A stretch of 64,000 nucleotides of DNA. It comes from Brevibacillus gelatini. GTDB taxonomy: Bacteria; Bacillota; Bacilli; Brevibacillales; Brevibacillaceae. The stretch is from NCBI RefSeq assembly GCF_003710935.1, contig NZ_RHHS01000012.1, positions 1-64,000 on the forward strand. The letters are read 5' to 3'. The notes below the pieces were generated by a model. It had not been told where the DNA came from and ran no database searches. It saw only the letters and a program-made list of their open reading frames with translations. Position numbers and translations under genes: made by a program. Positions 15,935 to 26,696 of this stretch are shown in pieces; position 1 is the first letter of the stretch, and each line of letters opens with the position of its first letter.

Positions 15935-17095
15935 ATGAACATTCATGAGTATCAAGGCAAAGAGATACTTAAGCAGTACGGTGTAAAAGTTCCAGAAGGT
16001 CGCGTAGCTTTCACAGTGGATGAAGCTGTTGAAGCAGCGAAAGAGCTGGGCACCCAGGTCGTTGTCGTAAAAGCGCAAATCCACGCTGGTGGCCGTGGTA
16101 AAGCTGGCGGTGTAAAAGTAGCGAAAAACCTGGACGAAGTTCGTACATATGCCAGCGAAATTCTTGGCAAAGTGCTGGTAACTCATCAAACAGGTCCAGA
16201 AGGCAAAGAAGTAAAACGCCTCTTGATCGAGCAAGGCTGCGATATTAAAAAAGAATACTACGTGGGTGTCGTTGTTGACCGTGCGACAGGCAGCGTAGTA
16301 ATGATGGCTTCTGAAGAGGGCGGTACGGAGATCGAGGAAGTAGCAGCAAAAACTCCGGAAAAAATCTTCAAAGAAGTGATCGATCCGGTAACTGGCCTGA
16401 ACGCGTTCCAGGCACGCCGTCTGGCTTATGCAATCAACATCCCGAAAGAACTCATCAACAAAGCAGCGAAGTTCATGATGAGCCTGTACCAGGCATTTGT
16501 TGACAAAGACTGCTCTATCGCGGAAATCAACCCGCTCGTTGTTACTGGCGACGGTGAAGTAATGGCACTCGATGCCAAACTGAACTTCGACAGCAACGCT
16601 CTCTACCGCCATCCTGACGTTGTAGCTCTGCGCGACCTGGATGAAGAAGACGAGAAAGAAATCGAAGCGTCCAAATACGATCTGTCCTACATTGCTCTCG
16701 ATGGTAACATCGGCTGCATGGTAAACGGCGCTGGTCTTGCGATGGCTACCATGGACATCGTGAAATTTTACGGTGGAGATCCAGCCAACTTCCTCGATGT
16801 AGGTGGCGGTGCGACCGAGGAAAAAGTAACCGAAGCGTTCAAAATCATCCTGCGCGACGAAAAAGTAAAAGGCATTTTCGTCAACATTTTCGGCGGTATC
16901 ATGAAATGTGACGTTATCGCAAACGGCGTTGTGAATGCAGCGAAACAAATCAAACTGGACAAACCGCTCGTTGTACGTCTCGAAGGTACAAACGTAGACC
17001 TCGGCAAGAAAATCCTCAATGAATCCGGTCTGAACATCGTTGCAGCTGAATCCATGGCTGACGGCGCTGAGAAAATCGTATCCTTGGTAAAGTAA
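15935..17095 (+). CDS. sucC: succinyl-CoA synthetase beta subunit (ADP-forming)
   Basis: A 386-residue ATP-grasp protein starting [17 protein letters not shown], the family start. It contains the [12 protein letters not shown] nucleotide loop near residue 50 and the C-terminal CoA-ligase half with [12 protein letters not shown]. With SucD it converts succinyl-CoA, ADP and phosphate to succinate, CoA and ATP in the citric acid cycle. AGGAGG at 15922-15927 sets the ATG at 15935; the earlier in-frame start at 15884 is unsupported. Codon choice is more biased (GTA, GTT, AAA) than in neighbours, as expected for a highly expressed gene. Confidence 0.97.
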   Translation: MNIHEYQGKEILKQYGVKVPEGRVAFTVDEAVEAAKELGTQVVVVKAQIHAGGRGKAGGVKVAKNLDEVRTYASEILGKVLVTHQTGPEGKEVKRLLIEQGCDIKKEYYVGVVVDRATGSVVMMASEEGGTEIEEVAAKTPEKIFKEVIDPVTGLNAFQARRLAYAINIPKELINKAAKFMMSLYQAFVDKDCSIAEINPLVVTGDGEVMALDAKLNFDSNALYRHPDVVALRDLDEEDEKEIEASKYDLSYIALDGNIGCMVNGAGLAMATMDIVKFYGGDPANFLDVGGGATEEKVTEAFKIILRDEKVKGIFVNIFGGIMKCDVIANGVVNAAKQIKLDKPLVVRLEGTNVDLGKKILNESGLNIVAAESMADGAEKIVSLVK

Positions 17096-17139
17096 GCAAT
17101 TGCGAGTAGATACGTAAAAAAAGGTGGGAAAAAAACGCG

Positions 17140-18042
17140 ATGAGTATTCTCGTTAACAAAAATACAAAAGTAATTACCCAAGGGATTACCGGTGCAACAG
17201 GTTTGTTCCACACTCGCGGAGCCGTTGAATACGGTACACAAATGGTTGGTGGCGTAACGCCAGGAAAAGGCGGAACCGAAGTAGACGGTATTCCAATTTT
17301 CAACACCGTAGCAGAAGCCGTTGAAAAAACAGGTGCAAATGCTTCCGTTATCTACGTTGCTCCTCCTTTTGCGGCTGACGCAATCATGGAAGCGGTTGAC
17401 GCTGAATTGGATCTGGTTATCTGCATCACCGAAGGTATTCCTGTCCTCGACATGGTAAAAGTAAAACGTTACATGGAAGGCAAGAAAACCAAGCTGATCG
17501 GACCTAACTGCCCAGGCGTTATCACTCCGGGCGAGTGCAAAATCGGTATCATGCCAGGCTACATTCACACCCCTGGTAAAGTGGGTATCGTATCCCGCTC
17601 CGGTACCTTGACTTATGAAGCGGTACATCAAACTACCACTCGCGGCATCGGTCAATCCACTGCTGTCGGTATCGGTGGCGACCCTGTAAAAGGAATGGAG
17701 TTCATCGATGTACTGAAACTGTTCAACGAAGACCCAGACACAGAAGCGGTTATCATGATCGGCGAGATCGGTGGTACTGCGGAAGAAGAAGCGGCTGAAT
17801 GGATCGCGGCGAACATGAAAAAACCAGTAGTAGGCTTCATTGGCGGACAAACTGCTCCTCCAGGAAAACGCATGGGTCACGCTGGTGCGATCATCTCCGG
17901 CGGTAAAGGTACAGCTGCTGAGAAAATCGCGAAGCTCGAAGCTTGCGGCGTACGCGTAGCGAAAACACCAGCAGTCATCGGTGAAACACTGGTTGAAGTG
18001 CTGAAAGAGCGCGGCATGCTGGATAAAGTGTTGAACAAGTAA
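17140..18042 (+). CDS. sucD: succinyl-CoA synthetase alpha subunit
   Basis: A 300-residue protein with the N-terminal CoA-binding Rossmann domain ([11 protein letters not shown]) and the catalytic half bearing the phosphorylated histidine, His247 in GHAGAI. It forms the active heterotetramer with SucC, 44 bases upstream in the same operon. Length and start match the family. A strong terminator follows 16 bases after the stop, so sucCD is a two-gene unit. Confidence 0.97.
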   Translation: MSILVNKNTKVITQGITGATGLFHTRGAVEYGTQMVGGVTPGKGGTEVDGIPIFNTVAEAVEKTGANASVIYVAPPFAADAIMEAVDAELDLVICITEGIPVLDMVKVKRYMEGKKTKLIGPNCPGVITPGECKIGIMPGYIHTPGKVGIVSRSGTLTYEAVHQTTTRGIGQSTAVGIGGDPVKGMEFIDVLKLFNEDPDTEAVIMIGEIGGTAEEEAAEWIAANMKKPVVGFIGGQTAPPGKRMGHAGAIISGGKGTAAEKIAKLEACGVRVAKTPAVIGETLVEVLKERGMLDKVLNK

Positions 18043-18058
18043 TCGTTTTGATAAAGAA

Positions 18059-18094
18059 GTGGACAGGCAGATGCTTGTCCGCTTTTCTTTTTTT
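18059..18094 (+). terminator. rho-independent terminator after sucD
   Basis: Ten-bp stem GTGGACAGGC / GCTTGTCCGC with an AGAT loop, then TTTTCTTTTTTT. Strong and well placed. Confidence 0.92.
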
Positions 18095-18122
18095 GAAAGA
18101 GTCTGCTGTCTTTCGCTACAAT
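18093..18122 (+). promoter_or_regulatory. sigma-A-type promoter for dprA
   Basis: TTGAAA (18093-18098) and TACAAT (18117-18122) with an 18-base spacer, about 50 bases upstream of the dprA start. The -35 box abuts the T-run of the sucD terminator. Confidence 0.6.
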
Positions 18123-18172
18123 AGCACTCGAAGCCGACCAAGGGAACGCTTGGCATGCAAGGAGGGTGCTTG

Positions 18173-19288
18173 ATGGACAAACCGAAAATCAGTGAGCGAG
18201 ACTGGCTGTATGTACTGGCGATGACGCCGGGTCTGGGTCGTCGAACCATCAGGAAAATTGGCGAAACAGCCGGGTCATTTCAAAACGCTGTCGATCATTG
18301 GCTAATGATCGGGGAAGAGTTGGGGCTTTCTGTCGAGCTTGTACAACAAATTGATAGGAAAACAAATGCCGCAGCAGTCATGCCCTTGTTGGCAAAAAGG
18401 GAAGCGAGTCCGATTCGCTTTCTTTGCATCCTTGACGAGGACTATCCCTCCTTGCTGCGGCAAATTCCCGATCCGCCGCTGACGCTGTTTTACCGCGGTG
18501 ATCGCAAGCTGCTTGCACAGGTTGCCATCGGAGTTGTCGGCTCGCGCAAGCCAACGCCGTACGGGCGGGCGAGCTGCGCGTATTTGGTGAAGGAGCTGGC
18601 GCAGGCCGGTCTTGTGATCGTATCGGGATTGGCTTATGGCATTGACGGCGAAGCTCATCAGGCCGCACTCGCAGCAGGAGGAAAGACCATCGCCGTAATG
18701 GGCTGCGGCCTGAATCATGTTTATCCGCCAAGACATCGTGCGCTGTACGAAAAAATTGAATCTTTCGGACTACTTTTGTCTGAATATCCACCTGATACTC
18801 CGCCCGTCCCAGGGCTGTTTCCGGAACGAAACCGCATTATCAGTGGGCTCGGTCTTGGCGTAGTCGTCGTGGAAGCGGCTGAAAAAAGCGGCTCGCTGAT
18901 TACCGCGGACTGTGCGCTGGAGCAAGGCCGCGAAGTTTTTGCCGTTCCAGGCCCCATTTTTTCCTTGATGAGCGAGGGGCCGCATAACTTGCTCAAACAA
19001 GGAGCAAAGCTAGTAACAAGAACCAGCGACATTCTTGAGGAATTGCCGCTGGTATATGCCGGCGCTACAGATACAGCTATCGCAGACAGAAAAAACAGCA
19101 GTTCCACGACGCTTTCTGCGGAGGAGAGCGTGATTGTGGAGGCGATCACATACGAAGGTGTGCATGTAGATGAACTTGTGCAGCAGTTGGAGCCGCACCA
19201 GCGCAAAAACGTGCATCAATTGCTTATCCAACTGGAGGCAAAAGGGGTGCTCGCTGCACTGCCAGGGGGGTATTTTGCGCGTCGCTAA
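18173..19288 (+). CDS. dprA: DNA-processing protein DprA
   Basis: A 371-residue protein. An N-terminal helical segment is followed by the Rossmann-like DprA core (about residues 100-290): GVVGSRKPTPYGRAS, SGLAYGIDGEAHQAAL, ERNRIISGL and EAAEKSGSLITADCAL. A small winged-helix-like C-terminus closes the protein. DprA binds incoming single-stranded DNA and loads RecA during transformation. AAGGAGGG (18159-18166) fixes the ATG at 18173, with an ATG at 18155 rejected. Its place just before topA matches other Bacilli. Presence shows a DNA-uptake gene, not proven competence. Confidence 0.95.
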   Translation: MDKPKISERDWLYVLAMTPGLGRRTIRKIGETAGSFQNAVDHWLMIGEELGLSVELVQQIDRKTNAAAVMPLLAKREASPIRFLCILDEDYPSLLRQIPDPPLTLFYRGDRKLLAQVAIGVVGSRKPTPYGRASCAYLVKELAQAGLVIVSGLAYGIDGEAHQAALAAGGKTIAVMGCGLNHVYPPRHRALYEKIESFGLLLSEYPPDTPPVPGLFPERNRIISGLGLGVVVVEAAEKSGSLITADCALEQGREVFAVPGPIFSLMSEGPHNLLKQGAKLVTRTSDILEELPLVYAGATDTAIADRKNSSSTTLSAEESVIVEAITYEGVHVDELVQQLEPHQRKNVHQLLIQLEAKGVLAALPGGYFARR

Positions 19289-19333
19289 GGAGTGCATGCC
19301 ATTCCCTGCGGATCTCCTATCGCTCGCAAGTGT

Positions 19334-19362
19334 TTGACAAACGGGATTCGCATATTTAATAA
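19334..19362 (+). promoter_or_regulatory. sigma-A-type promoter for topA
   Basis: Consensus TTGACA at 19334-19339, a 17-base spacer and TAATAA at 19357-19362, about 36 bases before the topA ATG. Confidence 0.65.
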
Positions 19363-19397
19363 TAGGGAAGATTCCTTACTAAAAGGGGAGGAAAAAA

Positions 19398-21476
19398 ATG
19401 GCTGATACGCTCGTAATCGTAGAATCCCCTGCGAAAGCGAAAACCATTGGAAAATATCTGGGAAGTAAATATATCGTAAAAGCGTCCATGGGACATGTGC
19501 GCGATCTCCCGAAAAGTCAGATGGGAGTCGATGTCAATCGTGGCTTTGAACCCAAATACATAACCATTCGCGGCAAGGGCGATGTACTCAAGGGCCTGAA
19601 GGATGCCGCCAAAAAAGTAAAGAAAGTCTATCTGGCAGCCGACCCGGATCGCGAAGGGGAAGCAATTGCCTGGCATCTGGCCCAGTATCTCGGTCTTGAT
19701 TTGAACCAGCCGCTGCGCGTGGTGTTCAACGAGATTACCAAAGACGCGATCAAGGAAGCGTTCAAGCATCCGCGCCACATCAACATGGACCTGGTGAACG
19801 CCCAGCAGGCGAGACGTATTTTGGATCGGCTGGTCGGCTACAACATCAGTCCGATCCTTTGGAAAAAAGTGCGCAAAGGCTTGAGTGCCGGGCGCGTCCA
19901 GACTGTTACCGTCAAGCTGATACTGGATCGGGAACGGGAAATTCGCGAATTCATTCCCGAGGAGTATTGGACGATTTCGACCAAACTCGCAAGCAATGGC
20001 AAAGAGTTTGAAGCGAAATTTTACGGCTATGACGATGAAAAAGTCGAGCTGAAGTCTGAAGAAGACGTCAAGCGCGTGCTGGACAAAATGAAAGACCAGC
20101 CGTTTGTCGTGCAAAAGGTGACAAAGCGCGAGCGCAAACGCAATCCTGCACCGCCTTTTATCACCAGTTCCCTGCAGCAGGAAGCGGCGCGCAAGCTCAA
20201 TTTCCGCACGGCCAAGACGATGCGAATCGCCCAGGAGCTGTACGAGGGGATCGATGTCGGCAACAAGGAAGGCGCAGTCGGTTTGATTACGTACATGCGT
20301 ACGGACTCGACCCGTGTATCCGAAACCGCGCAAAATGAGGCAAAAGCGTACATACAGGAGAAGTTCGGCGCTGACTACATACCGGCTGAGCCGCGTGTCC
20401 AGGTCAAAAAAGAAAATGCACAGGATGCGCACGAAGCGATCCGCCCAACTTCGGTGGCGCGCACGCCGGATGAAGTCAAAGAGTTTTTGACAAGAGATCA
20501 GTTGCGCCTGTATCGTCTCATTTGGGAGCGGTTTCTCGCGAGCCAGATGTCTTCCGCTGTACTCGATACGATGAGTGTTGATATTGACGCAGGGGGCGTC
20601 ATGTTCCGAGCAACCGGTTCGAAAGTGAAGTTCCCTGGTTTCATGAAGGTTTATATAGAAGGAAATGATGACGGCACAGAAGAAGAGAGCTTCCTGCCGC
20701 CAATTGATGAAGGCCAGACCCTTGAACAGAGAGAAATAACGCCGGCGCAGCATTTTACCCAGCCGCCGCCGCGTTACTCGGAAGCGCGTCTCATCAAGAC
20801 GCTGGAAGAAGGCGGCATCGGCCGTCCTTCGACTTATGCGCCTACACTGGAAACCATTCAGAAGCGCGGCTACGTCTCGCTGGAGGAAAAGAGATTCATC
20901 CCGACAGAGCTGGGGGAAATCATCATTACGCTGATCGAGGAGTTTTTTCCGGAGATTCTCAACGTGGAGTTTACCGCGCATATGGAGTCCGGTCTCGACG
21001 AAATCGAGGAAGGCACGGCGAATTGGGTACAGATTCTCGAAGACTTTTACAAAGACTTTGCCAAGCGGGTCGCGGTAGCCGAAGAAGAAATGAAGGAAGT
21101 AGAGCTGAAAGACGAAGAGTCTGACGAGACCTGTGAGCTTTGCGGTCGAGTGATGGTCTACAAGCTCGGGCGCTTCGGCAAGTTCCTCGCCTGTTCCGGC
21201 TTCCCGGAATGCCGCAATACGAAGCCGATCGTCAAAGAAACGGGAGTAAAGTGCCCGCAATGTGAAACCGGACAAATCATCGAACGTAAATCTAAGAAGA
21301 GCCGTATTTTTTACGGCTGTAACCGATACCCGGAGTGCGATTTTGTATCGTGGGACAAACCGATTGCCCGTCCTTGCCCGAAATGCGCAAGCCTCATGGT
21401 GGAGAAAAAGCGCAAGAAGCAAGGGGTTAGCGTTGTCTGCACCAAATGCGACTATCAGGAAGAAGCAGACTCCTGA
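19398..21476 (+). CDS. topA: DNA topoisomerase I (type IA)
   Basis: A 692-residue enzyme relaxing negative supercoils. The N-terminal TOPRIM begins [18 protein letters not shown] with acidic motif DPDREGEA; the catalytic tyrosine is Tyr299 in [12 protein letters not shown]. The C-terminus carries three cysteine-rich zinc-ribbon units (CELCGR to CRN, CPQCETG to CDF, CPKCASL to CTKC) that bind single-stranded DNA. AGGGGAGG precedes the ATG and a good promoter lies upstream. Length matches Bacilli homologues. Confidence 0.97.
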   Translation: MADTLVIVESPAKAKTIGKYLGSKYIVKASMGHVRDLPKSQMGVDVNRGFEPKYITIRGKGDVLKGLKDAAKKVKKVYLAADPDREGEAIAWHLAQYLGLDLNQPLRVVFNEITKDAIKEAFKHPRHINMDLVNAQQARRILDRLVGYNISPILWKKVRKGLSAGRVQTVTVKLILDREREIREFIPEEYWTISTKLASNGKEFEAKFYGYDDEKVELKSEEDVKRVLDKMKDQPFVVQKVTKRERKRNPAPPFITSSLQQEAARKLNFRTAKTMRIAQELYEGIDVGNKEGAVGLITYMRTDSTRVSETAQNEAKAYIQEKFGADYIPAEPRVQVKKENAQDAHEAIRPTSVARTPDEVKEFLTRDQLRLYRLIWERFLASQMSSAVLDTMSVDIDAGGVMFRATGSKVKFPGFMKVYIEGNDDGTEEESFLPPIDEGQTLEQREITPAQHFTQPPPRYSEARLIKTLEEGGIGRPSTYAPTLETIQKRGYVSLEEKRFIPTELGEIIITLIEEFFPEILNVEFTAHMESGLDEIEEGTANWVQILEDFYKDFAKRVAVAEEEMKEVELKDEESDETCELCGRVMVYKLGRFGKFLACSGFPECRNTKPIVKETGVKCPQCETGQIIERKSKKSRIFYGCNRYPECDFVSWDKPIARPCPKCASLMVEKKRKKQGVSVVCTKCDYQEEADS

Positions 21477-21515
21477 TTGAACGAGATAGAATTTGTAGCT
21501 TGGAGGACGAACAGC

Positions 21516-22820
21516 ATGACAACACCAACGATTACAGTAGTAGGCGCAGGTTTGGCCGGAAGCGAGGCTGCCTGGCAAATTGCCAAGGCAGGCATTCCCG
21601 TCAAGCTGTACGAAATGCGGCCGAAAACCCAGACGCCTGCCCATCATACAGACAAGTTCGCGGAATTGGTCTGCAGCAACTCCTTGCGTGCGAACTCCTT
21701 GACGAATGCCGTCGGCGTATTAAAAGAAGAAATGCGCCGACTGGACTCGATCATCATCCAGGCTGCTGACCGTTGCGCGGTTCCGGCAGGGGGAGCGCTC
21801 GCGGTAGACCGGCATGAGTTTGCTGGCTATGTCACGGACGCCGTGAAAAATCATCCGCTGATCGAAGTCATCACGGATGAGATCACGGACATTCCGGCGG
21901 ACGGAATCGTCGTCATTGCGACAGGCCCACTGACGTCGCCAGCGCTTTCCCAAAAGCTCAAGGAGCTGACTGGGGAAGAATACCTATATTTTTATGATGC
22001 TGCAGCACCAATTATTGAAAAAGACTCCATCGACATGAACAAGGTATTCGTGGCGTCCCGGTACGATAAAGGAGAGGCTGCTTACCTGAACTGCCCGATG
22101 ACGGAGGAAGAATTCAATCGTTTCTACGACGAACTGATTGCCGCCGAAGCCGTCCCGTTGAAGGAGTTTGAAAAAGAAATTTACTTCGAGGGCTGCATGC
22201 CGATCGAGGTCATGGCAAAACGCGGCCGACAAACGATGCTGTTTGGTCCGATGAAGCCAGTTGGGCTGATCGACCCGCGCACAGGCAAAAAGCCGTATGC
22301 AGTGGTGCAGCTTCGCCAGGACAACGGGGCAGCTACCCTGTACAACATGGTCGGCTTCCAGACTCATCTGAAATGGCCGGAGCAAAAGCGGGTGTTCTCG
22401 CTGATCCCTGGCTTGGAAAACTGTGAAATCGTTCGTTACGGTGTCATGCACCGCAACACGTTCATCAATTCGCCCAAGCTGCTTCGTCCTACCTATCAGT
22501 ACAAGGAGCGCGACACGCTGTTCTTTGCAGGACAAATGACAGGGGTAGAAGGGTATGTGGAATCTGCTGCTTCCGGACTGCTTGCAGGAATCAACGCAGC
22601 GCGTTTGGCAAAAGGCGAAGAGCTGATTGTACTCCCACCAGAGACAATAATAGGTAGTATGGCGCATTACATTACGACGGCTGATCCGAAACATTTTCAG
22701 CCGATGAACGCGAATTTCGGACTGGTTCCCGAATGGCCGGAGCGAATTCGGAACAAGCGTGAGAAAAACGAAAAGCTTGCTGAGCGGGCGCTAGATACAA
22801 TTCAGAATTTTACACAATAA
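21516..22820 (+). CDS. trmFO: methylenetetrahydrofolate-tRNA (uracil-5-)-methyltransferase TrmFO
   Basis: A 434-residue flavoprotein making 5-methyluridine-54 in tRNA using methylenetetrahydrofolate. The FAD motif [13 protein letters not shown] lies at the N-terminus; the conserved [21 protein letters not shown]-like and [19 protein letters not shown] blocks follow. GGAGG at 21502-21506 supports the ATG at 21516; an in-frame extension to 21477 overlaps no ribosome site. It is 39 bases after topA in the standard topA-trmFO-xerC order and may be cotranscribed with topA. Confidence 0.96.
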   Translation: MTTPTITVVGAGLAGSEAAWQIAKAGIPVKLYEMRPKTQTPAHHTDKFAELVCSNSLRANSLTNAVGVLKEEMRRLDSIIIQAADRCAVPAGGALAVDRHEFAGYVTDAVKNHPLIEVITDEITDIPADGIVVIATGPLTSPALSQKLKELTGEEYLYFYDAAAPIIEKDSIDMNKVFVASRYDKGEAAYLNCPMTEEEFNRFYDELIAAEAVPLKEFEKEIYFEGCMPIEVMAKRGRQTMLFGPMKPVGLIDPRTGKKPYAVVQLRQDNGAATLYNMVGFQTHLKWPEQKRVFSLIPGLENCEIVRYGVMHRNTFINSPKLLRPTYQYKERDTLFFAGQMTGVEGYVESAASGLLAGINAARLAKGEELIVLPPETIIGSMAHYITTADPKHFQPMNANFGLVPEWPERIRNKREKNEKLAERALDTIQNFTQ

Positions 22821-22834
22821 CGACACAATTAGCG

Positions 22835-22864
22835 TTGATATCCGAATTTCGTCTGTGTTACTAT
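22835..22864 (+). promoter_or_regulatory. candidate promoter for xerC-hslVU-codY
   Basis: TTGATA (22835-22840) and TACTAT (22859-22864) separated by 18 bases in the gap between trmFO and xerC. Confidence 0.5.
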
Positions 22865-22893
22865 ATAGGTGCTTCGAGGAGGGTGCATCCCAT

Positions 22894-23835
22894 ATGGACA
22901 TTTCGCAACAAATTTCTGCGGATCTTGCGATGTTTACCCGTTATTTGCGAGTAGAAAAAAACGCCTCTCCTCATACGGTAAAGCAGTATTTGGCAGATAT
23001 CAGCGAATTTGTCTCCTTTATGGAACAGCACCAAATCTCCGTATTTGCTGCTGTTTCTTATTTGCATGGTCGCTCCTTTCTCGCGCAATTGGCGGGCAGG
23101 GGGTTATCCCGGCGAAGTATTGCGCGCAAGCTCTCCAGCTTGCGAAGCTTGTATCGATTTTTGTTGCGTGAAGGTCAGCTAGAGCAAAATCCATTCCAAC
23201 TCGTTTCCACTCCGAAAATGGAGAAGAAACTCCCTTCATTTTTGTATCCACAAGAGGTTCAAGCGTTTTTTGATCTGCCTGACACAACAACACCTTTAGG
23301 AATACGGGATCGACTGATATTTGAACTGTTGTACGCGAGCGGCATGCGAGTTTCGGAACTGGTTACCTTGGCGGTCGATGATGTCAATCCGAGCATGGGC
23401 GTCGCGCTTGTATATGGAAAAGGAGCAAAAGAGCGGTATGTGCCTGTCGGGAGTTATGCCTGCGACGTTCTTAGGCAATACCTAGAGTATGGAAGAAAAA
23501 AACTGTTGGCCGGAAGAGCAGATCACGGCAACCTGCTGGTCAACTATCGCGGAGAGCCGTTGTCCGACCGCAGCGTTCGCCGGATTGTAGACAAGTACGT
23601 AGATATGTGCGCTTCTCATTTGCGTGTTTCCCCTCACACGTTTCGTCACACGTTTGCGACCCATATGTTGAATGGGGGGGCAGACCTCCGGACGGTCCAG
23701 GAACTGCTGGGACATGTCAATGTGTCCACGACGCAAGTATACACGCATGTGACCAAGGAGCGACTTCGCCATGTATATGACACCGCTCACCCGCGGGCTA
23801 ACCCGAATCGTACAGGTTCCGCCAATCGGGAATAA
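22894..23835 (+). CDS. xerC: site-specific tyrosine recombinase XerC (CodV type)
   Basis: A 313-residue tyrosine recombinase that with XerD resolves chromosome dimers at dif. The N-terminal SAM-like DNA-binding domain covers about residues 1-95; the catalytic half shows the ASGMRVSEL arginine, HTFRHTFATH, the LLGHVNVSTTQ histidine and the nucleophile tyrosine in QVYTHV. GAGGAGGG precedes the ATG at 22894. First gene of the xerC-hslV-hslU-codY set, matching codV-clpQ-clpY-codY of Bacillus subtilis. Confidence 0.95.
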   Translation: MDISQQISADLAMFTRYLRVEKNASPHTVKQYLADISEFVSFMEQHQISVFAAVSYLHGRSFLAQLAGRGLSRRSIARKLSSLRSLYRFLLREGQLEQNPFQLVSTPKMEKKLPSFLYPQEVQAFFDLPDTTTPLGIRDRLIFELLYASGMRVSELVTLAVDDVNPSMGVALVYGKGAKERYVPVGSYACDVLRQYLEYGRKKLLAGRADHGNLLVNYRGEPLSDRSVRRIVDKYVDMCASHLRVSPHTFRHTFATHMLNGGADLRTVQELLGHVNVSTTQVYTHVTKERLRHVYDTAHPRANPNRTGSANRE

Positions 23836-23850
23836 CGGGAGGAATCAGTG

Positions 23851-24393
23851 ATGGAACAGTTTCACGCAACAACCATATTCGCGATTTCGCATAACGGGGC
23901 AACCGCGATGGCCGGGGACGGCCAGGTTACCTTTGGAAACAGCATGGTCATGAAGCATGGGGCCAAAAAAGTAAGGCGGCTCTATCGCGGAGAAGTTTTG
24001 GCCGGATTTGCAGGCTCAGTTGCCGATGCTATTACCCTGTTCGAAAAGTTCGAAGGCAAGCTTGAGGAATACCACGGAAACCTTCAGCGAGCTGCTGTGG
24101 AACTGGCGAAGGAGTGGCGCATGGATAAAGTTTTGCGCCGTCTGGAAGCGATGATGATTGTGGGCAACAAAGAGCACCTGTTGCTGATCTCAGGCAACGG
24201 GGAAATCATCGAACCGGATGACGGGATTTTGGCGATCGGCTCTGGCGGCAGCTTTGCCCTGGCTGCCGGCCGCGCTTTGAAATCATACGCGCCACACCTG
24301 AGTGCCCGGGAAATTGCAGAAGCATCACTTCGAACTGCTGCCGAGATTTGCGTGTTCACGAACAACAATCTTGTGGTGGATGAGTTGAATTGA
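23851..24393 (+). CDS. hslV: ATP-dependent protease subunit HslV (ClpQ/CodW)
   Basis: A 180-residue N-terminal-nucleophile peptidase that forms the proteolytic chamber capped by HslU. Core motifs [23 protein letters not shown] and [16 protein letters not shown] are intact. The encoded N-terminus is [12 protein letters not shown]: it carries a short extension and lacks the serine next to Met that is the nucleophile in Bacillus subtilis, so cleavage to expose the first threonine of TTIF would be needed. GGGAGGAA supports the ATG at 23851; an adjacent GTG at 23848 is possible. Confidence 0.95.
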   Translation: MEQFHATTIFAISHNGATAMAGDGQVTFGNSMVMKHGAKKVRRLYRGEVLAGFAGSVADAITLFEKFEGKLEEYHGNLQRAAVELAKEWRMDKVLRRLEAMMIVGNKEHLLLISGNGEIIEPDDGILAIGSGGSFALAAGRALKSYAPHLSAREIAEASLRTAAEICVFTNNNLVVDELN

Positions 24394-24412
24394 GCGAAAG
24401 GGAGGAACTTCT

Positions 24413-25807
24413 GTGCTGAATCTTGAGCAATTAACTCCGCGTAAGATCGTAGAACATTTGGACAAATACATCGTCGGGCAGGCGCAAGCCAAGAAAGCTA
24501 TCGCTGTGGCGCTTCGCAACCGCTATCGCCGGAGTCTTTTGCCGGAGCAGATGATTGACGAGGTGGTTCCCAAAAATATCTTGATGATCGGACCAACCGG
24601 GGTGGGAAAAACCGAGATTGCCCGCCGGATTGCCAAGCTTACCGGCGCTCCGTTTATCAAGGTAGAAGCGACCAAGTTCACAGAAGTTGGCTATGTAGGA
24701 CGAGATGTAGAGTCGATGGTGCGCGATCTGGTGGAAGCCTCCATCCGAACTGTGAAGCAGGAAAAAGTGGAAGCGGTCAAGGAAAAAGCGGAGAAGCTCG
24801 CCAATGAAGCGATTGTAAATGCCTTGGTTCCATCCCGCAAGCAGCAAAGCTCGTTCAAAAACCCGCTGGAAATGTTGTTTGGCGGACACCAGCAGCAGCC
24901 AGAGCCGCATGACCAGGAAGAAGCGTCCGTCCTGCAGCAGCGCAGACAAGTGGCTTGGCAATTGGCGAATGGACAGTTGGAAGAGCAAATGATCGAGATT
25001 GACGTCGAAGATCAATCGCCAACCATGTTTGACATGTTCCAGATCCCGGGTACAGAACAAATGGGGATGCAAATGCAGGATATGCTCGGCAGCTTGATGC
25101 CCAAGCGGACGAAGAAACGAAAATTGCGAATTAAAGATGCTCGAAAGGTATTAATTCAGCAAGAAGCGCAAAAACTGGTGGATATGGACGAAGTTACCCA
25201 GGAGTCGATTCGTCGGGCAGAGCAACATGGCATTATTTTTATCGACGAAATCGACAAGATTGCAGGTAAGGACGGCCGTGGGCCAGATGTATCCCGCGAA
25301 GGCGTACAAAGAGACATATTGCCGATTGTGGAAGGCTCCACGGTTATGACGAAATACGGTCCGGTGAAAACAGATTACATCCTGTTTATCGCAGCGGGAG
25401 CATTTCACATGGCCAAACCGTCTGATTTGATTCCGGAACTGCAAGGCCGTTTTCCGATCCGGGTTGAGCTCACGAGCTTGCGCGTCGAGGATTTTGTGCG
25501 AATTTTGACAGAACCGAAAAATGCGCTGCTCAAGCAATACGTGGCCTTGCTGGAAACAGAGGGCGTCCGGGTAGAATTCACACAGGAAGCCATCCAGGAG
25601 ATTGCCAAGATGGCTGCTGAAGTCAACCAGAGCACGGACAACATTGGTGCGAGACGTTTGCACACGATACTGGAAAAGCTGTTGGAGGATCTTTCGTTTG
25701 AAGCCCCTGATATTCACCTGGAAGTCGTGCAAATCACCCCAGATTACGTCCGACAAAAGCTCGGATCAATTACAGGAAACAAAGACTTGAGTCAATACAT
25801 TTTATAG
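24413..25807 (+). CDS. hslU: ATP-dependent protease ATPase subunit HslU (ClpY)
   Basis: A 464-residue AAA+ unfoldase. Walker A is GPTGVGKTE near residue 64, Walker B FIDEIDKI near residue 280, with the I-domain between (about residues 110-240, here rich in Gln and Glu) and sensor-[15 protein letters not shown]. The C-terminus ends DLSQYIL, the tail that docks into HslV. It starts at GTG 24413 after AAAGGGAGG at ideal spacing, 19 bases after hslV. Confidence 0.96.
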   Translation: MLNLEQLTPRKIVEHLDKYIVGQAQAKKAIAVALRNRYRRSLLPEQMIDEVVPKNILMIGPTGVGKTEIARRIAKLTGAPFIKVEATKFTEVGYVGRDVESMVRDLVEASIRTVKQEKVEAVKEKAEKLANEAIVNALVPSRKQQSSFKNPLEMLFGGHQQQPEPHDQEEASVLQQRRQVAWQLANGQLEEQMIEIDVEDQSPTMFDMFQIPGTEQMGMQMQDMLGSLMPKRTKKRKLRIKDARKVLIQQEAQKLVDMDEVTQESIRRAEQHGIIFIDEIDKIAGKDGRGPDVSREGVQRDILPIVEGSTVMTKYGPVKTDYILFIAAGAFHMAKPSDLIPELQGRFPIRVELTSLRVEDFVRILTEPKNALLKQYVALLETEGVRVEFTQEAIQEIAKMAAEVNQSTDNIGARRLHTILEKLLEDLSFEAPDIHLEVVQITPDYVRQKLGSITGNKDLSQYIL

Positions 25808-25846
25808 TGATTGGGTAGGTAGTACACATATTGGGAGGAAATACAG

Positions 25847-26626
25847 ATGGATCTACTGGCAAAAACACGAAGAATTAACCGCATGTTGCAAAAATCTGCG
25901 GGCCATGCTGTTAACTTTAATGAAATGTCGCAAGTGCTGAGCGATGTTATCGAAGCGAATACATTTGTCGTAAGCCGCAAAGGCAAGCTGCTCGGGTTTG
26001 CCATCCACCAGGAGATGGACAACAGCCGTATGCGCAAAATGCTGGAAGAACGCCGTTTTCCAGAGGAGTATAGCCAAGGTCTTTTGAAAGTGGAAGAAAC
26101 GTCGGCAAACCTGGACGTGGAAAGCCCGTACACCATTTTCCCGGTTGAGATGAAAGACGTATTCCGTTCCGGCTGGACCACTCTCGTTCCGATCATGGGC
26201 GGCGGAGACCGCTTGGGTACATTGATCCTTGGCCGCATTAACGATCAGTTTGTGGACGATGACCTGATCCTCGCAGAAGTGGGTGCGACCGTAGTAGGCA
26301 TGGAAATCTTGCGTGAGCGTTCGGAAGCCATTGAGGAAGAAGCGCGCAGCAAGGCTGTCGTGCAAATGGCAATCGGCTCTTTGTCTTACAGTGAGCTGGA
26401 AGCTGTCGAGCACATCTTTGAAGAACTTGAAGGCAAGGAAGGCTTGCTCGTCGCTTCGAAAATTGCGGATCGTGTCGGCATTACCCGTTCCGTTATCGTA
26501 AACGCCCTGCGGAAGCTGGAGAGTGCGGGTGTAATTGAATCCCGTTCTCTCGGAATGAAAGGTACTTTTATCAAAGTGTTGAACGAAAAGTTGCTGCCTG
26601 AACTGGAAAAGCTCAAAACTTCGTAA
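25847..26626 (+). CDS. codY: GTP-sensing transcriptional pleiotropic repressor CodY
   Basis: A 259-residue global regulator that binds branched-chain amino acids through its N-terminal GAF domain (begins [15 protein letters not shown]) and GTP, then DNA through a C-terminal winged helix ([23 protein letters not shown]). It controls amino acid metabolism, competence and motility in Bacilli. In this window the fla/che operon and the amino acid dehydrogenase are conceivable targets, but no clear CodY box was found. GGGAGG precedes the ATG and a terminator follows. Confidence 0.97.
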   Translation: MDLLAKTRRINRMLQKSAGHAVNFNEMSQVLSDVIEANTFVVSRKGKLLGFAIHQEMDNSRMRKMLEERRFPEEYSQGLLKVEETSANLDVESPYTIFPVEMKDVFRSGWTTLVPIMGGGDRLGTLILGRINDQFVDDDLILAEVGATVVGMEILRERSEAIEEEARSKAVVQMAIGSLSYSELEAVEHIFEELEGKEGLLVASKIADRVGITRSVIVNALRKLESAGVIESRSLGMKGTFIKVLNEKLLPELEKLKTS

Positions 26627-26662
26627 GGAAAACTGTAATAAAGTTTAGTAATAGTGAACGTG

Positions 26663-26696
26663 AAGGTATAGTAACGGATGTTGCTATACCTTTTTT
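26663..26696 (+). terminator. rho-independent terminator after codY
   Basis: GGTATAGTAAC pairs with GTTGCTATACC around GGAT, followed by TTTTTT. It separates codY from the fla/che operon. Confidence 0.9.

Noticed and set aside
16768-18249. 493-codon minus-strand open frame opposite sucC/sucD
   Set aside because: Rich in Phe, Ser and His with no recognisable domain; a shadow of strongly biased sucCD codons.
19356-21647. 763-codon open frame on the minus strand
   Set aside because: It lies fully opposite topA and the start of trmFO, has no family features, and arises from codon bias in the real genes.
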